Shown here: positions 1 through 5,354 of the stretch, in pieces | Numbering within the stretch: position 1 is the stretch's first letter | Layout: each line of letters starts with the position of its first letter | Source: an uncultured Clostridia bacterium | GTDB lineage: Bacteria; Bacillota; Clostridia; TANB77; CAG-508 | Direction of reading: 5' to 3' | NCBI GenBank assembly: GCA_934157205.1 | Contig: CAKPHJ010000043.1 | Coordinates: 1-5,615, forward strand | DNA length: 5,615 bases | Notes under the pieces: generated by a model | Databases searched by the model: none | Seen by the model: only the letters and a program-made list of their open reading frames with translations | Told to the model about the DNA's origin: nothing | Translations under genes and position numbers: made by a program

Positions 1-477
1 CGTAGACATACTTCATTTGCTTCTGTAGAAGTAATGCCTGAAATTGACAATGATATTGAAATAGAAATAAATCCAGATGATTTAAGAATTGACACATATA
101 GAGCTTCTGGAGCAGGTGGACAACATATAAATAAGACTTCATCTGCTGTCAGAATTACACATATACCAACAAACACTGTTGTAGCATGTCAATCTGAAAG
201 ATCACAAATACAAAATAGAGAAACAGCAATGAAAATGTTAAAATCAAAATTAGTAGCAATAAAAGAAAAAGAGCATCAAGAAAAAATGAATACTATTCAA
301 GGTGAACAAAAAGACATTGCATGGGGAAGTCAAATTAGATCATACGTTTTTTGTCCATATACAATGGTAAAAGATCACAGAACTGGTTATGAAGTTGGAA
401 ATGTAGAATCAGTTATGAATGGCGAAATAGATGGATTTATTGAAAGCTACTTAAAATTATCACTTAAAAAATTTTAA
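1..477 (+). CDS. prfB: Peptide chain release factor 2 (RF2), C-terminal part; 5' end outside window
   Basis: RF2 recognises UAA and UGA stop codons in the ribosomal A site and triggers peptide release. The fragment is 158 residues, open from base 1, and covers the C-terminal 40-45% of a normal RF2 of about 330-370 residues. It begins with RRHTSFASVEV, a segment typical of RF2 (RF1 usually has RVHTSAATVAV). The catalytic GGQ loop, in the context SGAGGQHINKTSSAVRITH, has GGQ at fragment residues 39-41 (bases 115-123). The later WGSQIRSYV block and the FIESYLK end are also RF2-like. The frame closes with TAA at 475-477. The stop-codon recognition loop and any programmed frameshift site lie upstream, outside the window. 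The ATG at base 34 is an internal methionine, not the start. A hairpin 39 bases downstream may end its transcript. Identification is very secure. Confidence 0.97.
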   Translation, partial: RRHTSFASVEVMPEIDNDIEIEINPDDLRIDTYRASGAGGQHINKTSSAVRITHIPTNTVVACQSERSQIQNRETAMKMLKSKLVAIKEKEHQEKMNTIQGEQKDIAWGSQIRSYVFCPYTMVKDHRTGYEVGNVESVMNGEIDGFIESYLKLSLKKF

Positions 478-515
478 AAAAGCTAATTATGCAACTAAAT
501 AAAAAATAAGAATAT

Positions 516-563
516 AGTATATAGAGCGAGTTTAAAATTAAACATGCTTTATATATTTTTTTT
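516..563 (+). terminator. Hairpin plus T8 run between prfB and lysC (terminator or attenuator)
   Basis: Bases 516-534 pair with 539-557 around an AAAT loop. The stem has 19 positions, with one A/A mismatch and three G-T wobbles. The inner GTTTA/TAAAC is perfect, and AGC (525-527) pairs with GCT (546-548). Eight T follow at 556-563, and the lysC ribosome binding site begins at 564. The form is that of an intrinsic terminator, but only three G-C pairs make it weak. It could end the prfB transcript, act as a leaky attenuator for lysC, or hide the lysC ribosome binding site. The sequence does not decide between these. Confidence 0.5.
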
Positions 564-570
564 GAGGTGA
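564..570 (+). promoter_or_regulatory. Ribosome binding site of lysC, deciding the start
   Basis: GAGGTGA sits five bases before ATG 576 and directly after the T8 run of the upstream hairpin. Its overlap with the alternative GTG (567-569) rules that codon out as the likely start. Its closeness to the hairpin means folding or termination there would directly affect lysC translation. Confidence 0.8.
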
Positions 571-575
571 TCCAA

Positions 576-1556
576 ATGGATACAATAGTTTTAAAATTTG
601 GTGGCAGTTCGGTTGCTGATAATGAAAAATTACATTTAGTAGCAAATAAAGTAATTGATTTATATGAAAAAAATAACAATATTGTAGTTGTGCTTTCTGC
701 TCAAGGCAAAACAACAGATAAGCTGATTATGGAATCAAAAGAATTGAACAACAATTGTGAACATAAAAATACCAATAGAGAGTTAGCTATGCTTTTAAGT
801 TGTGGAGAACAGATATCAATTGCAAAATTAGCAATTTTATTAAAAAGTTTAGGATATGAAGCTATTTCATTAACAGGTTGGCAAGCTGGAATTTATACAA
901 GTGATGAAAATACAAATGCAATTATAGAAAAAATAGATACAAAAAGGATATTAGAGGAATTAGAAAAAAGAAAAATTGTAATTATAGCAGGATTTCAAGG
1001 AATAAATAAAAACATGGATATTACTACTTTAGGAAGAGGTGGATCAGATACAACAGCTACAGCTATTGCTTCAGCATTGAAAGCTAAAAATTGTTATATA
1101 TTTTCAGATGTTGATGGTGTATATACTTCTGACCCAAAGTATATAAAAAATACAAAAAAATTACATGCAATTTCTTATAAAGAAATGAAAGAAATATCAA
1201 ATGCTGGTGCTAAAGTTTTACACAATAGATGTGTAGAAATAGCAGAAAAATTTAAAATTCCAATAATTACAAAATCAACATTTAATAACAAACCAGGAAC
1301 TGTTATTTCAGATATTATAGAAGAAAATACTATAAAAAGTATTGTAAAAAAGGATATTTCATGTATTTCTATAGTTGGAAATGGAATGTTCAGAAGTATT
1401 GAAAATGTTCAAAATATTTTGAATATAATTAAAGATAGTAATTTAGAAATAATGTATTTTAATGTTTCCGAATCAAAAATTTCAATATTTTTAAAAAATA
1501 TTATAAGTAATGAAATTTTAGAAAATATTCATGAAAAAATATTTACAATACAATAG
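576..1556 (+). CDS. lysC: Aspartokinase, short form with a single ACT-like domain
   Basis: This enzyme phosphorylates L-aspartate with ATP, the first step to lysine, diaminopimelate (cell wall), dipicolinate (spores), threonine and methionine. The protein is 326 residues. The amino-acid kinase domain spans about 1-245, with KFGGSSVA at 7-14, the SAQGKTTDKLI block at 41-51, SCGEQ at 75-79, GRGGSDTTA at 153-161, SDVDGVYTSDP at 177-187 and GAKVLH at 211-216. Residues 258-326 look like the last ACT domain (ISIVGNGM at 264-271, then ESKISIFL). Usual aspartokinases have about 400-450 residues and two ACT domains; here the first appears missing. I chose ATG 576 because GAGGTGA (564-570) is a ribosome binding site five bases upstream; the GTG at 567 lies inside that site. 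The 98-base leader is too short for a lysine riboswitch. Aspartokinase activity is very likely; feedback control is uncertain. Confidence 0.93.
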   Translation: MDTIVLKFGGSSVADNEKLHLVANKVIDLYEKNNNIVVVLSAQGKTTDKLIMESKELNNNCEHKNTNRELAMLLSCGEQISIAKLAILLKSLGYEAISLTGWQAGIYTSDENTNAIIEKIDTKRILEELEKRKIVIIAGFQGINKNMDITTLGRGGSDTTATAIASALKAKNCYIFSDVDGVYTSDPKYIKNTKKLHAISYKEMKEISNAGAKVLHNRCVEIAEKFKIPIITKSTFNNKPGTVISDIIEENTIKSIVKKDISCISIVGNGMFRSIENVQNILNIIKDSNLEIMYFNVSESKISIFLKNIISNEILENIHEKIFTIQ

Positions 1557-1588
1557 AACAAATAAGAAAATTTTTCTTATTTGTTCTA
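1554..1588 (+). terminator. Perfect 17-base inverted repeat at the lysC stop codon, possible terminator
   Basis: Bases 1554-1570 and 1572-1588 are exact reverse complements separated by one T; the left arm starts on the lysC TAG. In RNA this would be a strong hairpin of about 11 base pairs (GAACAAATAAG with CTTATTTGTTC) around an A4/T5 loop, or a still longer one. The + strand continues with six A, not a T-run, so it is not a textbook intrinsic terminator in this direction. It may act as a 3' stabiliser, a poor terminator, or an end signal aided by Rho. Confidence 0.45.
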
Positions 1589-1652
1589 AAAAAGTATTAT
1601 TTGAATATATATAATCTTGTAAGGTTATCCAAAAGAGAGGAATGTGATTGAT

Positions 1653-1952
1653 ATGACAATAGATGAAAGAAAAAATATGAATACAGGAGTAATTCAAAAT
1701 TTAATTCTAGAAAATAGAGGAAAATTGAGTATATCTGGAGTTATAGATGTTTTAAGTTTTGATGATCAAGTTGTTATGGTAGAAACAGAGCTTGGATTAC
1801 TAACAGTAAAGGGAGAAAATCTTCATATAAACAAATTAAGTATAGATACTTCTGAAGTAATTATTGATGGAGAAATATCATATTTAGCATATAGTAATAA
1901 GGAGAATGATAAAAATAAAAATGTTGGAATTATAAGCAAAATATTTAAATAA
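1653..1952 (+). CDS. yabP: Sporulation protein YabP
   Basis: This is a small protein of the YabP/YqfC family, 99 residues from ATG 1653. In Bacillus subtilis yabP belongs to the mother-cell (sigma-E) programme and sits with yabQ and divIC; its biochemical role is poorly known. Family marks here are ILENRGKLSISGVIDVLSFDD near the N-terminus, then a GLLTVKGENLHINKLSID block, a GEISYLAYS segment, and a basic tail ending SKIFK. There is no signal peptide or membrane segment. The start is uncertain: GAGG at 1637-1640 lies 12 bases before ATG 1653 and only three before an in-frame GTG at 1644, which would add three residues. The gene ends 17 bases before yabQ, so the two are probably co-transcribed. 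I see no convincing promoter upstream; TATAAT at 1610-1615 has no good -35 partner. Confidence 0.88.
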   Translation: MTIDERKNMNTGVIQNLILENRGKLSISGVIDVLSFDDQVVMVETELGLLTVKGENLHINKLSIDTSEVIIDGEISYLAYSNKENDKNKNVGIISKIFK

Positions 1953-1969
1953 TCTAGGAGGTTTGACAA

Positions 1970-2378
1970 ATGATTACTAACCAGGCTTATTTATTCTTAG
2001 TTTTCGTTATAAATGGTTTTATAATAGGTTTTATATTTGACTTTTTTAGAATATTACGAAAATCATTTAAAACTTCTGATTTTATTACATATTTGGAAGA
2101 TATATGTTTTTGGATATTGACTCGGACTCTTAATTTTATATTCTACATTTACATTTAATAATGGAGAATTGCGTTTATATATGTTTTTAGGAATATTTCT
2201 AGGTATTTTAATATATATGCTGTTTTTAAGTTCATATGTTATAAAAATAAATGTAAAAATCACCAAAAAAATCAAGCAAATAATTAACTGCATATTTAAA
2301 TTTATTATAATGCCATTTAATTTTATATTCAAAGTAATATTAAAACTTCTACCGAAGAAGAAAAGCGAACATCAATAA
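1970..2378 (+). pseudogene. yabQ: Spore cortex protein YabQ, interrupted by a +1 frameshift
   Basis: YabQ is a membrane protein of the sporulating mother cell needed for spore cortex formation in Bacillus subtilis. ATG 1970 has a strong site, AGGAGGT at 1956-1962. The first frame (1970-2158, 62 codons) runs normally to FWILT at residues 47-51, then reads into unlike sequence and stops at 2156-2158. Dropping one base at about 2123 (ACT CGGA to ACT GGA) restores T-GLLILYSTFTFNNGELR and continues to TAA 2376-2378, giving one 135-residue protein. The restored protein has membrane segments at about 5-23, 47-62 and 71-91, the typical NNGELR link, and a basic amphipathic tail (PKKKSEHQ end). The downstream piece alone would need TTG 2169 with no good ribosome binding site. 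Real mutation, assembly error and recoding cannot be separated from one sequence. The family call is firm; the loss of function is an inference. Confidence 0.85.
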
Positions 2379-2423
2379 TATTAGCAAAATTATAAAGCTT
2401 AATATATTAATAGAAAATATTAT

Positions 2424-2510
2424 ATGAAAAACATAAGAAAATGGAAGAAATTGAAAAAGTTTGATAATAAAAGAAGGAAAATGAAAAAAATTGTAGAAAT
2501 ATATAAATAG
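2424..2510 (+). other. Possible small lysine-rich ORF in the yabQ-divIC gap (doubtful)
   Basis: The 165-base gap between yabQ and divIC holds a 28-codon ATG-started reading frame that is open back to 2403. Its product would be strongly basic, with many K and R and the pattern IRKWKKLKKF. There is no clear ribosome binding site before the ATG, and A-rich DNA gives such frames easily. YabQ proteins often have long basic C-terminal tails, so this could instead be a remnant of a longer yabQ 3' end. I do not recognise it as a gene. Confidence 0.15.
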
Positions 2511-2543
2511 AAATCCTAAAAGGGAAAACTTTATTATGGAGAG

Positions 2544-2831
2544 ATGAAAATACTTATGAAAAAAAATAAAAAAATATGCAAAATAATTTTAATAACATGT
2601 ATATTAGGTTATGCTTTGTTTACAATAATTAATCAACAAAAAACACTAAATCAATACAGCAAAACCAGTGAAGAATTAAATGCTAAAATTGAAGAACAAC
2701 AAGAATATAAAGAAGAACTTGCTAAAAAGAAAGACAATGTTGATTCATTAGACTTTATTGAACAAACAGCAAGAGAAAAATTAGATATGTATTATCCAAA
2801 CGAAAAAATTTATGTAGATAAAGGAATGTAA
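2544..2831 (+). CDS. divIC: Septum formation initiator, DivIC/FtsB family
   Basis: This is a small bitopic membrane protein of the division complex that, with FtsL and the DivIB/FtsQ partner, helps switch on septal wall synthesis. It has 95 residues from ATG 2544: a short basic N-terminus (KKNKK), one membrane helix at about 12-29 (IILITCILGYALFTII), a coiled coil at about 30-68 rich in Q, E and K, and the family's closing block DFIEQTAREKLDMYYPNEKIYV. Length and order are normal for the family. The start is not certain: GGAG at 2538-2541 is only two bases before ATG 2544 and 14 before ATG 2556, which would give 91 residues starting MKKNKK. The order yabP-yabQ-divIC matches that in Bacillus and clostridia, supporting one operon. 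The stop codon lies inside the terminator stem that follows. Confidence 0.92.
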   Translation: MKILMKKNKKICKIILITCILGYALFTIINQQKTLNQYSKTSEELNAKIEEQQEYKEELAKKKDNVDSLDFIEQTAREKLDMYYPNEKIYVDKGM

Positions 2832-2852
2832 TGGTAAACATTACATTTTTTT
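2825..2852 (+). terminator. Intrinsic terminator after divIC
   Basis: AATGTAATG (2825-2833) pairs perfectly with CATTACATT (2839-2847) around GTAAA, and an uninterrupted T-run (2846-2852) follows. The stem overlaps the divIC stop codon (2829-2831). This closes the yabP-yabQ-divIC unit and separates it from rho. Confidence 0.85.
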
Positions 2853-2862
2853 CATATATTTG

Positions 2863-2891
2863 TTTATTTTTGGAAAAAAATGTGTTATAAT
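2863..2891 (+). promoter_or_regulatory. Sigma-A promoter of rho with extended -10
   Basis: TGTTATAAT at 2883-2891 is a perfect extended -10 (TGnTATAAT). A weak -35, TTTATT at 2863-2868, lies 17 bases from the hexamer; the extended -10 can compensate for it. Transcription would begin near 2898, leaving about 49 bases of leader before rho. It lies directly after the divIC terminator, which supports rho being its own unit. Confidence 0.75.
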
Positions 2892-2946
2892 AGTAAATGT
2901 AAGAGTTTTTATAAAACTAAAAATAACTTTATATAAAGGAGGACTT

Positions 2947-4341
2947 ATGTTAGATTTAGAAAATTTATCTTTAATACAATTAAAGTCTTTAGCAAAAGAA
3001 CATAATATAAAAAATATTTCAAAATTAAAAAAAGATGAACTTATTTCAATGTTAAATCAAGTATTAACAATATCTGAAAATCCAGAAGAATCTGCAGAAA
3101 ATCCAATAAACGAAAAAATAGAAAATTATGAAGAAAATCAAGATGAAACAAAAAAAGAAACAGTAGAAAGACAGTACAACGAAAATGGAGAACCTATTGC
3201 AGTTTATAAACTAACAAATGAAGGAGACGAAATTGTAGAAGGAATATTAGACATTTTGCCAGATGGATATGGTTTTTTAAGAGGTGACAACTTTTTATCT
3301 AGTGAAAAAGATGTTTATATTTCAATGGTTCAAATAAGAAGATTTAAACTAGATACTGGAGATATAGTAAAAGGAATTTCAAGATATAGAGAAGGAGAAA
3401 AATTTCCATCTTTAATATTTGTTGGAGAAGTAAATGGTGAGCATCCTGAAAAAGCAATGAAAAGAAAAAGATTTGACGAATTAACACCTATTTATCCAAC
3501 TGAAAAATTAAAACTTGAAACAAATTCATCAGATTACACTACAAGAATTATTGATTTAATGTGCCCAATAGGAAAAGGCCAAAGAGGTATGATTGTAGCA
3601 CAACCAAAAGTAGGAAAAACAACTTTACTAAAAAAAGTTGCAAATAGTATAACAAAAAATAATCCAGAAGTAGAACTAATAGTTTTACTAATAGATGAAC
3701 GTCCAGAAGAAGTTACAGACATGAAAAGATCAATAAAAGGACAAGTTATACACTCTACATTTGACGAACTACCAGAACATCATGTTAAAGTAGCAGAAAT
3801 GGTATTAGAAAGAGCTAAAAGACTTGTTGAACAAGAAAAGGATGTAGTAATATTACTAGATAGTATTACAAGACTAACAAGAGCATATAACCTTGTAATT
3901 CCATCTTCAGGAAGAACATTATCAGGTGGTATTGATCCAGCAGCATTACATAAACCAAAAAAATTCTTTGGAGCAGCAAGAAACATTGAATTTGGTGGAA
4001 GTTTAACAATTTTAGCAACAGCTTTAATTGAAACTGGAAGCAGAATGGATGATGTTATATTCGAAGAATTCAAAGGAACTGGAAATATGGAAGTACATTT
4101 AGACAGAAAATTATCTGAAAAGAGAATATTCCCAGCAATAGACATAAATAAATCAGGTACACGTCGTGAAGATTTATTATTAACACCAAAAGAAAAAGAA
4201 ACTGTTTTTGCACTTAGAAAGGCAATGAACAGTATGCCAGTTGCTGATATAACAGAACAAGTTATAAGCCAAATGACTCAAACAAAAAATAATGAAGAAT
4301 TTATTGAAAAAATGGACAACTATTTAAAAAAATTCAAATAA
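2947..4341 (+). CDS. rho: Transcription termination factor Rho
   Basis: Rho is a ring-shaped hexameric RNA-dependent ATPase that loads on untranslated RNA and ends transcription. The protein is 464 residues. Residues 1-37 are the Rho N-terminal helical domain (LSLIQLKSLAKEHNI). A linker rich in E and N follows at about 38-75. The cold-shock-like RNA-binding domain is at about 90-165, with GILDILPDGYGFLR at 99-112. The ATPase core has Walker A QPKVGKTT at 219-226, Walker B VVILLDS at 300-306 followed by ITRLTRAYN, the Q-loop region SGGIDPAALHKPKKFFGAARN, and KSGTRRED at 402-409 with the expected arginine finger. All key motifs are intact. I chose ATG 2947 because AGGAGG (2937-2942) is four bases upstream; an in-frame TTG at 2860 lies before the predicted transcript start and would add 29 unlikely residues. 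Confidence 0.97.
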   Translation: MLDLENLSLIQLKSLAKEHNIKNISKLKKDELISMLNQVLTISENPEESAENPINEKIENYEENQDETKKETVERQYNENGEPIAVYKLTNEGDEIVEGILDILPDGYGFLRGDNFLSSEKDVYISMVQIRRFKLDTGDIVKGISRYREGEKFPSLIFVGEVNGEHPEKAMKRKRFDELTPIYPTEKLKLETNSSDYTTRIIDLMCPIGKGQRGMIVAQPKVGKTTLLKKVANSITKNNPEVELIVLLIDERPEEVTDMKRSIKGQVIHSTFDELPEHHVKVAEMVLERAKRLVEQEKDVVILLDSITRLTRAYNLVIPSSGRTLSGGIDPAALHKPKKFFGAARNIEFGGSLTILATALIETGSRMDDVIFEEFKGTGNMEVHLDRKLSEKRIFPAIDINKSGTRREDLLLTPKEKETVFALRKAMNSMPVADITEQVISQMTQTKNNEEFIEKMDNYLKKFK

Positions 4342-4390
4342 ATTTTAACATATAATGTTACTATTCATAATTTATTATAATTTCACTATA

Positions 4391-4465
4391 AAAAATAATA
4401 TTGTATTGTTTTTATACCTTTTCTACTATATGGTTTGGTATTTCAAACAATATAATATTATTTTT
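4391..4465. terminator. Bidirectional terminator between convergent rho and tetR-family gene
   Basis: Arms 4391-4418 and 4437-4465 form a long imperfect hairpin. AATAATATT pairs with AATATTATT, then comes a G-T wobble, TATTGTT pairs with AACAATA, a small internal loop (three against four bases) follows, and ATACC pairs with GGTAT around an 18-base loop. The + strand leaves the stem into T5 (4461-4465), and the - strand leaves it into a matching T-run from A's at 4390-4395. The position between two convergent genes fits a shared terminator. The rest of the 4342-4495 gap holds only a weak 6-base hairpin (TAACAT/ATGTTA, about 4347-4361). Confidence 0.7.
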
Positions 4466-4495
4466 ATATATTAATTATTAATATTTGTTTTAAAT

Positions 4496-5101
4496 CTATT
4501 TACTTAATATTTGTATAATTGTATCAATGCAAATATTAGTCATTGTTTCATAATTAATTTCTTTATGTTTATGATAAACAATTTCATGACACAAATTATC
4601 AATTAGACCAATACAAACATGAACTTTTTCCATTAAATTTTTATTATCAAAACCATTAGTTACCAAAAGGTCATAAATTTTTTCAGTCATTTCCATTTCT
4701 CTTTTATGAAAATGAAAAGCAACCTCTTCATCTAAATGAGCCATAGCCATAATTTCCTCATGGGCAGACTTGGAAAGCTTATGATTTTGGACAAAACTAT
4801 CAATCATTTTTCTTATAAGTTTATCTAAATTATTTTTGTCAAAATCTTTTGCAGGAATATTAAGCATAGGATAAAAAATATTATCTGCATATCTTTTCAA
4901 AGCATCAATAAGAATATCATGTTTATCCTTAAAATATTGATAAACTATACCTGTAGAAACGCCTGCATTTTTAGCAATTTCGGCGGTATTTGTATTATAA
5001 TATCCTTTCTCACAAATTAACTCAAAACCAGATTCTATAATTTTTTCTTTTTTCTTAATTGACCTTTTTTGTATAGGTTCTCTTATTTCATACTCACTCA
5101 T
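4496..5101 (-). CDS. TetR/AcrR-family transcriptional regulator
   Basis: This is a 201-residue one-component regulator. The N-terminal DNA-binding domain spans about residues 15-65: KKKEKIIESGFELICEKGYYNTNT, then the helix-turn-helix AEIAKNAGVSTGIVYQYFKDKHDIL, which matches the family pattern closely. The remaining residues (about 70-201) are helical and would bind a small ligand and form the dimer; this part is too variable to name a ligand. Length is usual for the family. The start is secure: AGGAGG on the - strand (5107-5112) sits five bases before the ATG. The gene is divergent from an ABC transporter ATPase with 253 bases between them, an arrangement in which such regulators commonly repress the transporter and often themselves. 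The TAG stop lies 30 bases beyond the shared terminator with rho. Confidence 0.92.
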   Translation of the reverse strand: MSEYEIREPIQKRSIKKKEKIIESGFELICEKGYYNTNTAEIAKNAGVSTGIVYQYFKDKHDILIDALKRYADNIFYPMLNIPAKDFDKNNLDKLIRKMIDSFVQNHKLSKSAHEEIMAMAHLDEEVAFHFHKREMEMTEKIYDLLVTNGFDNKNLMEKVHVCIGLIDNLCHEIVYHKHKEINYETMTNICIDTIIQILSK

Positions 5102-5125
5102 AAATTCCTCCTAAAAATTCATTCA

Positions 5126-5154
5126 ATTATATAACTAAAAAAATTGGTTGTCAA
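5126..5154 (-). promoter_or_regulatory. Consensus sigma-A promoter of the tetR-family gene
   Basis: Read on the - strand, TTGACA (5154-5149) and TATAAT (5131-5126) are both perfect hexamers with exactly 17 bases between them. Transcription would start near 5119, about 18 bases before the start codon, with the AGGAGG site in between. So perfect a match predicts high basal strength, which normally calls for repression. Confidence 0.85.
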
Positions 5155-5156
5155 TA

Positions 5157-5167
5157 ATATGAAAAAT
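5157..5167 (+). promoter_or_regulatory. Candidate operator half-site next to the tetR -35
   Basis: The 11 bases ATATGAAAAAT are identical to 5259-5269, the left half and spacer of the palindrome near the ABC promoter. Here the second arm is missing (the following bases do not resemble TTTCATAT). It lies three bases upstream of the tetR -35, where a weakly bound repressor could act. In such AT-rich DNA a chance match is possible. Confidence 0.3.
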
Positions 5168-5220
5168 CACTTTTAAAAGCTAAGGTTGTTTCTAAGAGCA
5201 TGAAAAAAATTCACATTATA

Positions 5221-5249
5221 TTGACTTTACAAAAAAATATATATATAAT
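5221..5249 (+). promoter_or_regulatory. Sigma-A promoter of the ABC transporter gene
   Basis: TTGACT (5221-5226) and TATAAT (5244-5249) are separated by 17 bases, giving five of six and six of six matches to consensus. The predicted start is near 5256, so the transcript would carry a leader of about 100 bases before ATG 5355, beginning with the palindrome. Confidence 0.82.
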
Positions 5250-5258
5250 CTAGCAAGA

Positions 5259-5278
5259 ATATGAAAAATGTTTCATAT
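5259..5278. promoter_or_regulatory. Perfect palindrome, probable TetR-family operator
   Basis: ATATGAAA and TTTCATAT are exact reverse complements separated by AATG, 20 bases in all, a usual size for a TetR-family operator. It begins about three bases after the predicted transcription start of the ABC gene, where bound repressor would block initiation or early elongation. No ORF overlaps it. Assignment to the neighbouring regulator is inferred from position and symmetry. Confidence 0.65.
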
Positions 5279-5287
5279 AAAAGAAAA

Positions 5288-5333
5288 AAGGCTGAAAAAT
5301 AATTACAATTTTTTCAATCTGGTTTTGAGCCTT
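5288..5333 (+). other. Folded leader of the ABC transporter mRNA
   Basis: AAGGCT (5288-5293) pairs with AGCCTT (5328-5333), enclosing an inner hairpin of GAAAAA (5294-5299) with TTTTTC (5310-5315). No T-run follows the outer stem, so it is not a clear terminator. It may merely protect the transcript or affect translation; it matches no riboswitch class I can recognise. Confidence 0.35.
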
Positions 5334-5354
5334 AAGAAAGGAATGAGATTAAAT

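Noticed and set aside
567..575. GTG 567 as the lysC start
   Set aside because: It lies within the GAGGTGA ribosome binding site; ATG 576 is correctly spaced from that site and begins the usual MDTIVLKFGG.
478..575. Lysine riboswitch or T-box ahead of aspartokinase
   Set aside because: The gap is only 98 bases and shows neither the lysine-riboswitch core nor the T-box sequence; only the single hairpin is visible.
464..679. 71-codon reading frame on the - strand over the prfB-lysC junction
   Set aside because: It covers the start of lysC and the hairpin, has no ribosome binding site, and resembles no protein; it is a by-product of AT-rich DNA.
1594..1615. Sigma-E or sigma-A promoter for yabP around TATAAT 1610-1615
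   Set aside because: No matching -35 at 17 bases, and the sigma-E elements do not fit at the right spacing; too weak to list as a feature.
2860..2946. N-terminal extension of Rho from TTG 2860
   Set aside because: This stretch contains the -10 promoter element and precedes the likely transcript start; ATG 2947 has AGGAGG in front and begins a normal Rho N-terminal domain.
3780..4145. 121-codon reading frame on the - strand inside rho
   Set aside because: It mirrors the conserved ATPase core of rho, with no start signal or family likeness. The same reasoning removes - strand frames at 3534-3722, 2063-2332 and 5393-5590.
5200..5214. Second operator candidate ATGAA-N5-TTCAC upstream of the ABC -35
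   Set aside because: Only partly symmetric and with different spacing from the perfect palindrome; likely chance in A/T-rich sequence.
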